A DNA stretch of 64,000 bases. Origin: Pseudomaricurvus hydrocarbonicus (GTDB lineage: Bacteria > Pseudomonadota > Gammaproteobacteria > Pseudomonadales > Cellvibrionaceae). Below the pieces are notes generated by a model. It was not told the origin of the DNA and made no database searches. It saw only the letters and a list, made by a program, of their open reading frames with translations. A program made the position numbers and the translations under genes. The DNA is taken from positions 99,672-163,671 of the forward strand of contig NZ_JAAONZ010000014.1 of the NCBI RefSeq assembly GCF_011602365.1, in the 5' to 3' direction. This document shows positions 43,799 to 55,509 of this stretch, one piece after another (positions within the stretch are counted from its first letter, which is position 1; each line of letters starts with the position of its first letter).

Positions 43799-45583
43799 AT
43801 GCAAACTCAGCAGGAGATCATCAATAGCCTACCTTCACATTTGAGGCCATTTGCGGCCGTTCAGGATTACCGGCGATACACCCCCCGGGATCAGGCGGTT
43901 TGGCGTTTTTTGTTGCATCAACTTCGCAACAACCTCTCTCAATCCGCAGAATCAACGTACCTGGAAGGCTTGGGGAAAACCGGAATCAGTCTGGAATCGA
44001 TCCCGCGTATTGAAGAAATGAACGATGGTCTGAGAGAGATCGGCTGGCATGCCGTGGTGGTGGATGGATTTGTGCCACCGGCCATTTTTATGGAGTTTCA
44101 GGCCCAGCGGGTGCTGGTGATTGCGGTGGATATGCGCACGTTTGAGCATATGCTCTACACTCCGGCGCCGGATATCGTGCATGAATCCGCCGGTCATGCG
44201 CCCTTTATTATTGATGTGGATTACGCAGAGTTTTTGCAGCGCTTTGGCGAGCTGGGTATGCATGCGATCGCCAGCCGAGGTGACATGGAGGTGTACCAGG
44301 CCATTCGGGCACTCTCCATCATCAAAGAAAACCCCCGGGCAAGCGCCGAGCAAATTTCAGCCGCCGAGCACAAGCTGACTGCCGCCATTGCAGCCAATGA
44401 CACGCCTTCAGAGGCCGCGTTATTATCACGGTTGCATTGGTGGACTGTTGAGTATGGCTTGGTCGGTACCCCCGATGACTACCGTATTTTTGGCGCGGGG
44501 TTATTGTCCTCCCTGGGGGAAAGCGTTAATTGTCTGGATGATGAAAAGGTTAAGAAGCTGCCGTTGACCGTCGATGCCATTAGCTGTGCTTATGACATTA
44601 CCTGTGAGCAGCCGCAATTATTTGTGACTCGCAATTGCCGTCACCTGAGTCAGGTGCTGGAAGAATTCGGTCGACAAATGTGTGTGAATCGGGGGGGGGC
44701 TGAGTCCGTGCGGCAAGCGATTCAGGCACAAACGGTGAATACCGCTGTCACCAACGCGGGCCTGGAGATCAGTGGTCAGTTTTCCGATGTGTTAACGGAT
44801 GCTGTCGGCAATGTGGTCTATGTGAACACGACGGGACCCACCCAGCTGGCCTATCAGGGTAAAGAGCTGCCCGGGCAGGGCATTGCCTGTCACAAAGAGG
44901 GTTTTGGTTGTCCTGTTGGGCGTTTGCAGGCAATGGAACGTTGCCTGTCGTCCTATACCGTGGATGAATTGAAACAACATGGCATCGCCATCGATACCGA
45001 AGTAAAGCTGGATTTTTTGTCAGGCATTACGGTGGTTGGGTGGTTGAAAAAGATTTTGCGTCGGGATCAAAAAAACCTCGTGTTCACCTTCGAAGGTTGT
45101 ACTGTCCGGAGCCTTCAGGGAGATATTTTGTTCGATCCGGCGTGGGGGGTGTTTGATATGGCGGTTGGCGCCGCCATAACCTCGGTCTATGGCGGTTCGG
45201 CGGATCAGGATGCTTTTCCTCTGTATCGGGTTGCTGAAAAGTCTGAAGCGGTGTATACCCCGGCAGACGATGGCCACGGTGGAAAACTGTTTGATTTTTA
45301 TCAGAAAATTCGCAATTTCCGGGAAGCGTCTTGTCAGGCCTCAAAATCGATACTGGTGAATGATGCGGGCAAACAAAAAATTGCACAGTGGACCCAGGAG
45401 CTGCTTGACGCAAAATTTCAGGAGTGGTTGTTGTATTTTGAACTTCTGGAAATCGCGAAGATGTGTGAATGCAGCGAGGCAGTGTGCCAGCCACTGCTGG
45501 ATCAACTGAAAAAGTTACAGCAAGAGGGCGATGATAACCAGCGGCGCCTGATCCAATATGGCCTCGATCGTTTAAGCCCTTGA
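43799..45583 (+). CDS. long-type aromatic amino acid hydroxylase
   Basis: A 594-residue pterin-dependent aromatic amino acid hydroxylase. The iron ligands are in place: HESAGH (His128 and His133) and the Glu in HWWTVEYGLVG (Glu218), the order found in phenylalanine hydroxylases. The interval between them is about 85 residues, some 45 longer than in animal enzymes. A C-terminal region of about 300 residues has no PhhA counterpart; PhhA is about 260 residues. The likely reaction is phenylalanine to tyrosine. Start chosen at the ATG nine bases after GAGG; an upstream extension would read through the LysR-hydroxylase gap. No pterin dehydratase gene is adjacent. Confidence 0.82.
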   Translation: MQTQQEIINSLPSHLRPFAAVQDYRRYTPRDQAVWRFLLHQLRNNLSQSAESTYLEGLGKTGISLESIPRIEEMNDGLREIGWHAVVVDGFVPPAIFMEFQAQRVLVIAVDMRTFEHMLYTPAPDIVHESAGHAPFIIDVDYAEFLQRFGELGMHAIASRGDMEVYQAIRALSIIKENPRASAEQISAAEHKLTAAIAANDTPSEAALLSRLHWWTVEYGLVGTPDDYRIFGAGLLSSLGESVNCLDDEKVKKLPLTVDAISCAYDITCEQPQLFVTRNCRHLSQVLEEFGRQMCVNRGGAESVRQAIQAQTVNTAVTNAGLEISGQFSDVLTDAVGNVVYVNTTGPTQLAYQGKELPGQGIACHKEGFGCPVGRLQAMERCLSSYTVDELKQHGIAIDTEVKLDFLSGITVVGWLKKILRRDQKNLVFTFEGCTVRSLQGDILFDPAWGVFDMAVGAAITSVYGGSADQDAFPLYRVAEKSEAVYTPADDGHGGKLFDFYQKIRNFREASCQASKSILVNDAGKQKIAQWTQELLDAKFQEWLLYFELLEIAKMCECSEAVCQPLLDQLKKLQQEGDDNQRRLIQYGLDRLSP

Positions 45584-45610
45584 TGTATCGCCTCGCCTAA
45601 TCGTTAAACT

Positions 45611-46938
<1,328 letters not shown>

Positions 46939-47174
46939 GACTGCAGACTCTACTTCTATCGTGCCTCGGTTGAGGCTTCATTCAGCGGCTGATTATATCA
47001 CGATGTGACAAGAGCACCGTAAGGTGACATTTTGAGAATTTTTTCCATCCGTGATGCGGTCACTGGAAGGAGGGGCTTGATGAACATGGGAGAAATGTGG
47101 GGGGACAGGTCAGGCAGACCTTATGCTATCCTGCAGCATTCAATGTTACTTTAGTGATTTTAGGTGAGGATGTT

Positions 47175-47960
47175 ATGCCCAAGCAGGACCTCCGTGTCAG
47201 CATTATTCAGCAATCTTTGGTTTGGCAGGACCCGCCAGCCAATCGGGCCCGCTTTGGTGAATTGATTTTAGGTCAGGCCGGCGCAACGGATCTGATAGTT
47301 TTGCCTGAAATGTTCACGGCGGGTTTCAGCATGGATTCCCAAAAAGTGGCCGAACCGGCGACGGGTGAGACCCTGGCCTGGATGAAAGAGATGGCCCAGT
47401 CTACCGGGGCCGTCATCACCGGGAGCTATGCGGTAGCGGCTAAAGACGGTGGTCTGCCGCTAAATCGGCTGGTGTGGATGCGCCCAGACGCTAGCTATGA
47501 GATCTACGACAAGCGTCATTTGTTCAGGATGGCTGGCGAGCACAAGCGTTATCAGGCGGGAGAAGGGCGTCTCACCGTTGAGCTGATGGGCTGGCGAATA
47601 CGACCCTTGATTTGTTATGACCTTCGTTTTCCGGTGTGGTGTCGCAACCAGGAGGATTACGATCTGTTGATTTTTGTGGCGAACTGGCCGGCCGCCCGGG
47701 CTTACCCCTGGTCACAACTGCTGAAGGCCCGTGCGATTGAAAATCTGGCCTGTGTCGTGGGGGTCAACCGCGTCGGTGAAGATGGCAACGGTCATGCTTA
47801 CAGTGGCGACAGTGTCGTCTTGGATGCGATGGGCAAGCCTGTGGTCGACCCCGGATCCAAAGCCGGTGTGTTTACCGTAACCTTGTCAGCGGAAGCCTTG
47901 AACAGCTTTAGGGAGAAATTCCCGGCTCATCTGGATGCCGATGGCTTCCAGCTTACGTGA
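47175..47960 (+). CDS. nitrilase-superfamily omega-amidase
   Basis: A 261-residue carbon-nitrogen hydrolase resembling YafV/Nit2. The catalytic triad is visible: Glu in VLPEMFTAGFSMD, Lys in YDKRHLFRMAGE and Cys in LICYDLRFPVW. YafV-type enzymes hydrolyse alpha-ketoglutaramate and alpha-ketosuccinamate formed by glutamine or asparagine transaminases, which fits the neighbouring aminotransferase genes. Start chosen at the ATG following GGTGAGG; an in-frame upstream extension has no such site. Confidence 0.88.
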   Translation: MPKQDLRVSIIQQSLVWQDPPANRARFGELILGQAGATDLIVLPEMFTAGFSMDSQKVAEPATGETLAWMKEMAQSTGAVITGSYAVAAKDGGLPLNRLVWMRPDASYEIYDKRHLFRMAGEHKRYQAGEGRLTVELMGWRIRPLICYDLRFPVWCRNQEDYDLLIFVANWPAARAYPWSQLLKARAIENLACVVGVNRVGEDGNGHAYSGDSVVLDAMGKPVVDPGSKAGVFTVTLSAEALNSFREKFPAHLDADGFQLT

Positions 47961-48102
47961 TTCAGTTGATGTGATTTTGCTTGAGAGCCGTTAAAATAGG
48001 GGAAAACTCTTAACCTGCTTATCCGGACTGTTAAGTTGGGCCGGAAAGCGGTTCGAAGACCCATCTGGTTAATAGAATTCACAGTTTACAAAGAGACTTA
48101 AC

Positions 48103-49227
48103 ATGCCTGGCTTACTGAAAAATGTCGATCCGGACGGCCTTCTGGAATATTCCGTTGTCTTTACCGATCGCTCCCTGAACCATATGTCGAAGACGTTCCA
48201 GCAGGTGATGCGTGATATTTCGGAAACTTTGAAAGGGGTGTATAACGCGGATGCCATTGCGGTGGTGCCGGGTGGTGGTACCTACGGAATGGAGTCGGTA
48301 GCGCGTCAGTTTGCCACCGGACAAAAGTGCCTGGTGATCCGCAATGGCTGGTTCAGCTTCCGTTGGAGCCAGATTTTGGAAATGGGCCAGATAACATCCG
48401 ATATCCAGGTGTTAAAAGCCGCTCCGGTCAGTGACAGTCCTCAGGCAGCCTTTGCTCCCCCCGCGATTTCGACGGTCGTGGACACGATTGCCCGAGAAAA
48501 GCCCCAGGTGGTGTTTGCGCCCCACGTGGAAACGGCCTCAGGTATGTTACTCCCGGATGATTACATTAAAGCGTTAGCGGATGCCGTCCACGCGGTTGGA
48601 GGTATTTTTGTACTGGATTGCATCGCTTCGGGCACCCTGTGGGTGGACATGAAAGCGCTGGGGGTAGATGTGTTGATCAGTGCTCCTCAAAAGGGTTGGA
48701 GCGCCTCGCCCTGTGCGGCTTTGGTCATGCTGGGCGAACGGGCCCTCAAGCGTTTGGATACCACCACCAGTACCAGTTTTGCCTGTGACCTGAAAAAATG
48801 GCTGCAAATTATGCAGGCCTATGAAAACGGTGGGCATGCCTATCATGCGACCATGCCAACCGACGCGCTGACGGTGTTCCGGGACACCATGAAAGAGTCG
48901 GAAACCTTGGGTTTTGACAAGCTGAAACAGCAGCAAATTAAATTGGGCCGTCGAGTGCGGGAGCTGTTGTCAGAAAAAGGCTTCAACAGTGTTGCTGCGA
49001 AAGGTTTTGAGGCGCCAGGCGTGGTGGTCAGTTACACCGCCGAGGCCGATATCCACACCGGTAAAGCTTTTCTGGAGCAGGGGTTGCAGGTGGCTGCAGG
49101 GGTGCCGTTGCAGTGCGATGAACCGGAGGATTACCAGACCTTTCGCATAGGTTTATTTGGTTTGGACAAGCTGGGTAACATCGACCGTACCGTTGCCTAT
49201 CTGGATGAGGCTTTGGCCAAGGTCTAA
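48103..49227 (+). CDS. class V aminotransferase
   Basis: A 374-residue PLP-dependent enzyme of the alanine-glyoxylate/phosphoserine aminotransferase class. Visible features are AVVPGGGTYGMESVARQF (cofactor-phosphate region), FAPHVETASGMLLPDD, the Asp that contacts the pyridine nitrogen in FVLDCIASG and the Schiff-base lysine in ISAPQKGWSASP. The substrate is not deducible. It lies after the omega-amidase gene and before a strong terminator. Confidence 0.86.
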   Translation: MPGLLKNVDPDGLLEYSVVFTDRSLNHMSKTFQQVMRDISETLKGVYNADAIAVVPGGGTYGMESVARQFATGQKCLVIRNGWFSFRWSQILEMGQITSDIQVLKAAPVSDSPQAAFAPPAISTVVDTIAREKPQVVFAPHVETASGMLLPDDYIKALADAVHAVGGIFVLDCIASGTLWVDMKALGVDVLISAPQKGWSASPCAALVMLGERALKRLDTTTSTSFACDLKKWLQIMQAYENGGHAYHATMPTDALTVFRDTMKESETLGFDKLKQQQIKLGRRVRELLSEKGFNSVAAKGFEAPGVVVSYTAEADIHTGKAFLEQGLQVAAGVPLQCDEPEDYQTFRIGLFGLDKLGNIDRTVAYLDEALAKV

Positions 49228-49245
49228 AGCGCTAGGGCCACTCTC

Positions 49246-49283
49246 AAAAAGCTTCCTTCGACCTTAGTCAAGGAAGCTTTTTT
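49246..49283. terminator. intrinsic terminator
   Basis: AAAAAGCTTCCTT / AAGGAAGCTTTTTT with an 11-base loop, between the class V aminotransferase and the convergent pepD. Confidence 0.9.
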
Positions 49284-49331
49284 ATTAACGTTTGTTTGCC
49301 ACCAGAGTCTCCACAGCGACTATTCACGGCT

Positions 49332-50786
49332 TTACAGCGTTTTTAATACCTGCAACAACAACGCCCAGAAAGGTTGAACGGTGGCAATGTCCAGGCGTTC
49401 TCGAGGCGAGTGAGCACCGCGGATGGTGGGGCCAAATGAAATGGCTTCCACACCCTCCATTTTGTTCAGTAAAATTCCGCACTCCAGCCCGGCGTGAATG
49501 GCTTTGACCTCCGGTGTCGTGTTGTGCATGCTCTGATAAATTCCCTTTACATGCTGCAATAGATCGCTGTCAAAATCAGGCTGCCATCCGGGGTAACTGA
49601 TGGTTTCGTCGGCCGTTAAGTGTAAGGTTTCGGCGAGAGACAGCAGCGTCTCAGTCAGGCCTTCAGCCTCCTGAGCATTGAAGTAACGCAAGCTGGTCTC
49701 AATCAGCATCTGTTGGCGGCTGACATTCACTACCGCCAGATTGATACTCAGGTCCACCAAATCCGCTGGATGGTCACTATTGTAGCTTTGTGCCCCGTGC
49801 GGCAGAGCCATTAAAGCCTGGCGAACTGAGCGATGTGAGAGCGGGCAAAGCATATGTTCGGGAGCGCAGGCTTCAGTGTTGAGGGTAATTTGACCGTCGG
49901 CTGCAGGCAAATAGGCTTTCCAGCGTTCAAGCAGTGACTGGGTAAGCTGGGTCAGTTCGGTGAGCCGCTCTGTAGGCAAGGCAACTTCCAGCGTGGCTGA
50001 TCTTGGAATGACATTGTGCGCCACACCGCCGCTCATACTGCAAAGTCGCACGTCCAGCTTTTCGGCTCGGTACAACCATTGACCGATTAATTTATTGGCA
50101 TTGCCCAATTGTTGATGAATTTGTATGCCGGAATGCCCTCCGGCCAAACCGCGTAAATCCAGGCGTAAACCACAATAATCATCAGGAACCGGTTCGGATT
50201 TCATGGGCGCTGTCAGCTCCCAGGTACGACCACCTGCGCAGCCGACGAACAGTTCACCCCAGTCTTCGGTGTCCAGATTCAACAATTTGGTTCCAGAGAG
50301 GAGAGAGGCGTCAAGGTTAATGGCTCCCCCTAGGCCTGTCTCCTCGTCCATGGTGAACAGCAGTTCTAATGGCGGGTGTTGGGTGTCAGGTGAGGTCATC
50401 AGCGCCAGCGCGGCGGCGCACCCCAGGCCGTTGTCGGCCCCCAGCGTCGTGCGGTCGGCACGTAACCAGCCTTCTTCGATGATGAGGTCCAGCCCGTCGT
50501 GAGCGAAATCATGCTGTTTATCCTCGGCTTTGACCGTCACCATGTCGACATGATTTTGGATAATCACTGTCGGACGGCCGTCAAAACCGGGCGAAGCTGG
50601 CACGTAAATTACTAAATTGCCCACGCTATCGCGTATCCAGGGGTGGCCATGCTCATCAGCCAGGCTCTGAATGTACTGGCAGATTTTTTCCTCTTGCTTT
50701 GAGATGCGTGGGGTCTGGGTAAATTGGTAAAAATGCTCCCATAGCTGAGCAGGTTCAGTGGGGTACAGTTCGGGCTTGGTAGGCAT
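49332..50786 (-). CDS. pepD: aminoacyl-histidine dipeptidase PepD
   Basis: A 484-residue M20-family metallopeptidase that hydrolyses Xaa-His and other dipeptides in the cytosol. The metal ligands are in IIQNHVDMVTVK (His, Asp), TLGADNGLGCAAAL (Asp), TMDEETGLGGA (Glu-Glu) and LLNLDTEDWGELFVGCAGG (Asp). The long dimerisation lid domain follows in the middle. Start chosen at the ATG behind GAGAGA; an upstream GTG would add six residues. It is divergent from putA, and peptide-derived amino acids fit the catabolic neighbourhood. Confidence 0.93.
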   Translation of the reverse strand: MPTKPELYPTEPAQLWEHFYQFTQTPRISKQEEKICQYIQSLADEHGHPWIRDSVGNLVIYVPASPGFDGRPTVIIQNHVDMVTVKAEDKQHDFAHDGLDLIIEEGWLRADRTTLGADNGLGCAAALALMTSPDTQHPPLELLFTMDEETGLGGAINLDASLLSGTKLLNLDTEDWGELFVGCAGGRTWELTAPMKSEPVPDDYCGLRLDLRGLAGGHSGIQIHQQLGNANKLIGQWLYRAEKLDVRLCSMSGGVAHNVIPRSATLEVALPTERLTELTQLTQSLLERWKAYLPAADGQITLNTEACAPEHMLCPLSHRSVRQALMALPHGAQSYNSDHPADLVDLSINLAVVNVSRQQMLIETSLRYFNAQEAEGLTETLLSLAETLHLTADETISYPGWQPDFDSDLLQHVKGIYQSMHNTTPEVKAIHAGLECGILLNKMEGVEAISFGPTIRGAHSPRERLDIATVQPFWALLLQVLKTL

Positions 50787-50922
50787 AAATCTCTCAACAG
50801 TCACAGGTTCGCGCTAAATCAGTTGGCGGGTGGCTTTTGCTTGGGGGAGTGGTTCAGGGCCGGCCCGGCGAATTGTTGACTATAGTACAGCATAGGAAAT
50901 AGCCAATAATAGTGTGACCTGT

Positions 50923-53900
50923 ATGCCTATGCGTAAGCCGTCAAACACAGAGTCAGAATTTGTCCTGCGAGATTCGGGAGATGCTTTTTCGTTCATGGGT
51001 GACGCCCCTTCCTTGAATGGAAAAGCGGCTGCGGCCCCGTCAGGTGACGGAACTGTACTTAACGAAGAGCCTCTTGGCGGCGTTTTACTAAACGGAGACT
51101 CCCCGCCGGAGGAAGCCGACGCTGACGACATTCTTTCGTCAGATTCGCACCTGCACGCCTCTCAATTGCGAGACAAGCAGGAAGCGCTGCGGCTGTTGAG
51201 GCGGCAATTGCAGGGTTTTTATCGCAAAGATGAAAGCGAAGTGGTGACGGGCTTGTTGGGCGTGCTGGCCTGCGATCCGGAAGTATCAGAGGAGAAGAGC
51301 GTCGAACGGGTTCAGGCTAAGGCCCGTCAATGGGTCGAGGGTATTCGCAGTGCGCGATCCTCCAAGAATGGCATCGACACCCTGTTGAATGAATTTTCTT
51401 TATCCTCCGATGAAGGCATTGCCTTGATGTGTCTGGCAGAAGCATTGCTGCGGGTGCCAGACCGCTACACGATGGATCGATTGATTCATGACAAGCTGGC
51501 CAAGGGAGACTGGTCCTCGCACCTTGGCAAGCGTGACTCCTTGTTTGTTAACGCTTCGATCTGGGGGCTTTTGTTAAGCGGGAAGCTGGCGAGCTATAAG
51601 GTGTCAGAAGAGGGTGAGTTCACGGAAGGCACAGCGGGTGCTCAACGGTTGCAACAAGCTTTACAAAATACCTTGGCGCGTTTGGGGGCTCCGGTGTCCC
51701 GTTCGGCTTTACGGTCAGCGATGCAGTTGATGGGATCGCATTTTGTAATGGGTAAAACAATTCGTCAGGCAATCAGCAAGGCGGATCGCGAAGAAGCAAA
51801 AGGCTATCGTTATTCATTTGATATGCTGGGCGAGGCAGCCCGAACCCAGCATGATGCGGACCGATATTGGCAGCGCTACAGTGACGCGATTCGGGAGCTG
51901 GGTGAGAATGAGCTGCAGAAAAATTTTGGTTCCAGAGTCGATCCGATCAGCAGCGCCGGTATTTCTGTCAAGCTTTCGGCTCTGCATCCCCGTTATCAAT
52001 TCTCGCAACGCGAGCGCGTACTGGCGGAACTTCTCCCCAAGCTTAAAGAGCTGGTATTGCAGGCAAAAAGCTACAACATCAGTTTAACCATTGACGCTGA
52101 AGAGGCCAGTCGCCTGGAATTATCGCTCGATATCATAGAGGCAATAGCCAAAGACCCGGATCTCGGTGATTGGCTGGGTTTCGGGTTGGCCATTCAGGCG
52201 TATCAGAAGCGGGCCGTGGTGCTTGTCGAGTGGGTTCGGGCGCTGGCACAGCTGGTTCAGCGCAAAATGGTTGTGCGATTGGTAAAGGGAGCTTACTGGG
52301 ATTCCGAAATCAAATGGACCCAGGAATTAGGGGCAGAGGATTATCCTGTGTTTACGCGCAAAGTCGCGACTGATGTGTCTTACCGGGTTTGTGCCCAAAA
52401 GTTATTGGGCTATCGGGACGAGCTGTATCCTCAATTTGCAACTCATAATGCCCGCACGGTCGCAACGATTCTGGAAATGGATGATCGTTTTGCCGATGAC
52501 AGACGCCAGGGGTATGAATTTCAGCGCTTGCACGGCATGGGTGAAAAACTTTATGAGCAAGTTATGGCTCAAGAACATGTGCCTTGCCGCATCTATGCGC
52601 CGGTTGGAGAGCACGCAGACCTTTTGGCGTACCTGGTCCGACGCTTGTTGGAGAATGGTGCGAACAGCTCGTTTGTGAATCGGGTACTTAATGACAAGGT
52701 TTCCATTAGCGTGCTGCTGGAAGACCCTCTGGAAGTGCTGAAGGCGGGCCCGGAGCTGCGTCACCCGGATATTCCTTTACCCATTAATTTATATCGTCAC
52801 AATAAAAACGGACGCCAAAATTCCCATGGACTGGATTTAACAGACCGACGCACTGTGTTTTTATTGAAAGATAGATTGCAGAGCTGGTGGCATGAGCAGC
52901 AATCAGACACAGTGCCTGTTCTGCATGATTTGGCGAAAGCAGATTCTGTGGCTACCCGCTCTAGTGTTGATGACGCTAAAGGCGTTGTTGATGAGGCTAA
53001 GGGCTTTAATAGCGCTGAGGGCTCAGGTAACGCTGAGGGCTCAGGTAACGGCAGTCGTTCATTCAACGATGACTGGGCTGTAAATCCGGCAAATCGATCA
53101 CAGCGAGTCGGTTTCTGCCCCCAGGATGATGTGGAGGCACTCGGACACAAAGTAGCGTTGGCTGAGCAGGCTTTTTCAGCGTGGTCCTCTATGGGGATAA
53201 AAACCAGGACACAGTGTATTCGGGATCTTGCAGATGCGCTGGAAAGCCAACGTCACAACCTGCTTGGGTTGTGTATTAAGGAGGCCGGAAAGACCCTTGC
53301 AGATGCGATTGCTGAAGTTCGTGAAGCCGTCGATTTTTGTCGTTATTACGCGGAGCAGGCCGAAGATTTAATGCCACGCAAAGGCATTCAGCCCCGCGGG
53401 GTCATTTTATGCATAAGCCCCTGGAATTTCCCACTGGCGATTTTTCTGGGGCAAATTTCGGCCGCTTTAGTGACTGGAAACGCAGTCCTTGCCAAGCCTG
53501 CAGAGCAAACCCGTTTGATCGCGATGGAAGTGGTGAAGATCATGAAGCAGTGCGGTCTTCCTGACAATGTTGTTCAATTATTGATGGCTCCCGGCCAGGT
53601 GGTGGGGGACAGGGTGTTGCCGGATAAGCGTATACAAGGTGTGATGTTCACCGGCTCTACGGACACTGGGCGGACACTGGCCAAAGCCCTGGTGGAGCGA
53701 GAAGACGTTGGAATCCCTCTGGTTGCGGAAACCGGTGGTCAAAATGTCATGATTGTGGATTCCACGGCACTGCCTGAACAGGTGGTGGACGATGTCATTA
53801 TCTCTGGTTTTCAGTCAGCGGGACAGCGCTGTTCGGCCTTAAGGGTTTTGTTTTTACAGGATGAAGTGGCCGATGACATTATTCACATGTTATCCGGCGC

Positions 53901-55236
53901 CATGCGTGAGCTGACCATAGGCGACCCTGCGCTGATTCAAACCGATGTTGGTCCGGTTATTGATGGCGCCGCGAAAGCGCGACTGCAGGCGCATTGTGAA
54001 TATTTGGACAGTCTGAGCCCCGACAACCAATTGTTGGAGGATCAATCTATCCAGACCGGACTGTCGGTTGATCCATTAACCGCGAAGGCTTGGGCAAAAC
54101 GTTTGTATCGTTGTGAGCTGCCCAAAAATGACAACGGGACATTTTTTGCTCCGCATTTGTACGAGTTGTCAGACTTATCGGTACTGGTGGAAGAGGTATT
54201 TGGTCCTGTGGTGCATGTGATTCGATACGCAGCACAAGACCTTGGCAAACTCATCGACAAGGTAAATGATTTGGGTTATGGCTTAACCATGGGGTTACAC
54301 AGCAGAATCGATTCGGTGGCAGAGTATATTTTTTGTCGTGCCAAGGTGGGCAACATTTATGTGAACCGAAATATGATTGGGGCCGTCGTGGGTGTACAGC
54401 CGTTTGGCGGGAGAGGGCTTTCCGGAACCGGTCCTAAAGCAGGAGGCCCCCAATACCTGAAACGTTTGGTGCGTTTTTCCGTCAACGATTTTAATGACGG
54501 TGAAGAGCAGCATGTGCGTGAGGATGGGGAAATGGCGGAGAAGTGTGTGCAAGATGAACATGTTGCACCGCGTTTACTGGCTTGCCGGGAATGTGTTCTG
54601 CGCTGGCAGGAGATGGACGATGACTGGGCAAAAGAATTGTTGGCAGAAGCCTTGCCCGAAATCCGTCAGCTGACGGAGCTGATCGGTTGTGGTCGGCTTA
54701 ATTCCAAAACATTATCCGGCCCTGCCGGAGAGCTTAATCAGCTCAGATTGGAAGCCAGGGGGAATGTTGCTGTAGTGTTGGCAGGATCGTCGAGTATAAA
54801 AGATGCGCTGGTGAGCACCATGGCTGCGTTACTGGTTGGTAGTCATGTCACATTGATGATTGACTCGGCTCACGAGTGCCAGCTTGAATCCTTGTTGTGT
54901 CATTGGCCTGCTTTGGGCAATCGGCGTTCTATCACCACAAGGCCTGATGCTGAGCTGCAAAAAACATCCCCGTTACCTACCATCTATCTGGAATCATCCT
55001 CCGAATTACAACCGGTTTGCGTTGCTCCGGAGATTCAGGCAGTGATGGTGATAGGGCCTGATGAACTGCAACAAAGTATTCAGCAATGGCTGACGATTCG
55101 GGAAGATGGATTGATCCCGTTAATTGGCTGTGAGCCTGTTGAGCAGCGCCTGCTGAGACTGATGGTAGAGAAAACAATAACGATTAATTTGTCCTCTGCG
55201 GGTGGCGATGCTGCGTTGATGTCATTGGCCTTGTAA
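50923..55236 (+). CDS. putA: bifunctional proline dehydrogenase/P5C dehydrogenase PutA
   Basis: A 1437-residue bifunctional enzyme that oxidises proline to glutamate. The FAD-dependent proline dehydrogenase barrel covers about residues 300-620 (GISVKLSALHPRYQ, LTIDAEEASRL, RLVKGAYWDSEIK, GEHADLLAYLVRRLLENGANSSFV). The aldehyde dehydrogenase half has ISPWNFPLAIFLGQ, FTGSTDTGR and the catalytic Cys in QSAGQRCSA. No ribbon-helix-helix domain is present at the N-terminus, which is instead acidic and low in complexity. A linker near 680-725 holds AEGSGN repeats. A C-terminal degenerate dehydrogenase-like domain marks type B. It is longer than E. coli PutA (1320). Confidence 0.92.
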   Translation: MPMRKPSNTESEFVLRDSGDAFSFMGDAPSLNGKAAAAPSGDGTVLNEEPLGGVLLNGDSPPEEADADDILSSDSHLHASQLRDKQEALRLLRRQLQGFYRKDESEVVTGLLGVLACDPEVSEEKSVERVQAKARQWVEGIRSARSSKNGIDTLLNEFSLSSDEGIALMCLAEALLRVPDRYTMDRLIHDKLAKGDWSSHLGKRDSLFVNASIWGLLLSGKLASYKVSEEGEFTEGTAGAQRLQQALQNTLARLGAPVSRSALRSAMQLMGSHFVMGKTIRQAISKADREEAKGYRYSFDMLGEAARTQHDADRYWQRYSDAIRELGENELQKNFGSRVDPISSAGISVKLSALHPRYQFSQRERVLAELLPKLKELVLQAKSYNISLTIDAEEASRLELSLDIIEAIAKDPDLGDWLGFGLAIQAYQKRAVVLVEWVRALAQLVQRKMVVRLVKGAYWDSEIKWTQELGAEDYPVFTRKVATDVSYRVCAQKLLGYRDELYPQFATHNARTVATILEMDDRFADDRRQGYEFQRLHGMGEKLYEQVMAQEHVPCRIYAPVGEHADLLAYLVRRLLENGANSSFVNRVLNDKVSISVLLEDPLEVLKAGPELRHPDIPLPINLYRHNKNGRQNSHGLDLTDRRTVFLLKDRLQSWWHEQQSDTVPVLHDLAKADSVATRSSVDDAKGVVDEAKGFNSAEGSGNAEGSGNGSRSFNDDWAVNPANRSQRVGFCPQDDVEALGHKVALAEQAFSAWSSMGIKTRTQCIRDLADALESQRHNLLGLCIKEAGKTLADAIAEVREAVDFCRYYAEQAEDLMPRKGIQPRGVILCISPWNFPLAIFLGQISAALVTGNAVLAKPAEQTRLIAMEVVKIMKQCGLPDNVVQLLMAPGQVVGDRVLPDKRIQGVMFTGSTDTGRTLAKALVEREDVGIPLVAETGGQNVMIVDSTALPEQVVDDVIISGFQSAGQRCSALRVLFLQDEVADDIIHMLSGAMRELTIGDPALIQTDVGPVIDGAAKARLQAHCEYLDSLSPDNQLLEDQSIQTGLSVDPLTAKAWAKRLYRCELPKNDNGTFFAPHLYELSDLSVLVEEVFGPVVHVIRYAAQDLGKLIDKVNDLGYGLTMGLHSRIDSVAEYIFCRAKVGNIYVNRNMIGAVVGVQPFGGRGLSGTGPKAGGPQYLKRLVRFSVNDFNDGEEQHVREDGEMAEKCVQDEHVAPRLLACRECVLRWQEMDDDWAKELLAEALPEIRQLTELIGCGRLNSKTLSGPAGELNQLRLEARGNVAVVLAGSSSIKDALVSTMAALLVGSHVTLMIDSAHECQLESLLCHWPALGNRRSITTRPDAELQKTSPLPTIYLESSSELQPVCVAPEIQAVMVIGPDELQQSIQQWLTIREDGLIPLIGCEPVEQRLLRLMVEKTITINLSSAGGDAALMSLAL

Positions 55237-55509
55237 GCACAACGATTCAGGGGGAAACGGGTGGCCGGTAAGTTCTTCAATGGCGGTTCAAGCATGCTTA
55301 CGGCTAATGGTTCTGCATTATGTTGGTGAATGACAGATATACGCCAAATGCCTTAACAAAAATGCCAATATTTCTCGCTGGCCTGGTTTGCGCTATCGAG
55401 TTGAAATGACTTCCTTTAGACTCATTTTTACGAGAGCTTCTTTGGCTGCAGAGTCAGCTATCGAGGTGAAAATAATAATACACTGCACACTCATTCAGAG
55501 GTGATCATC

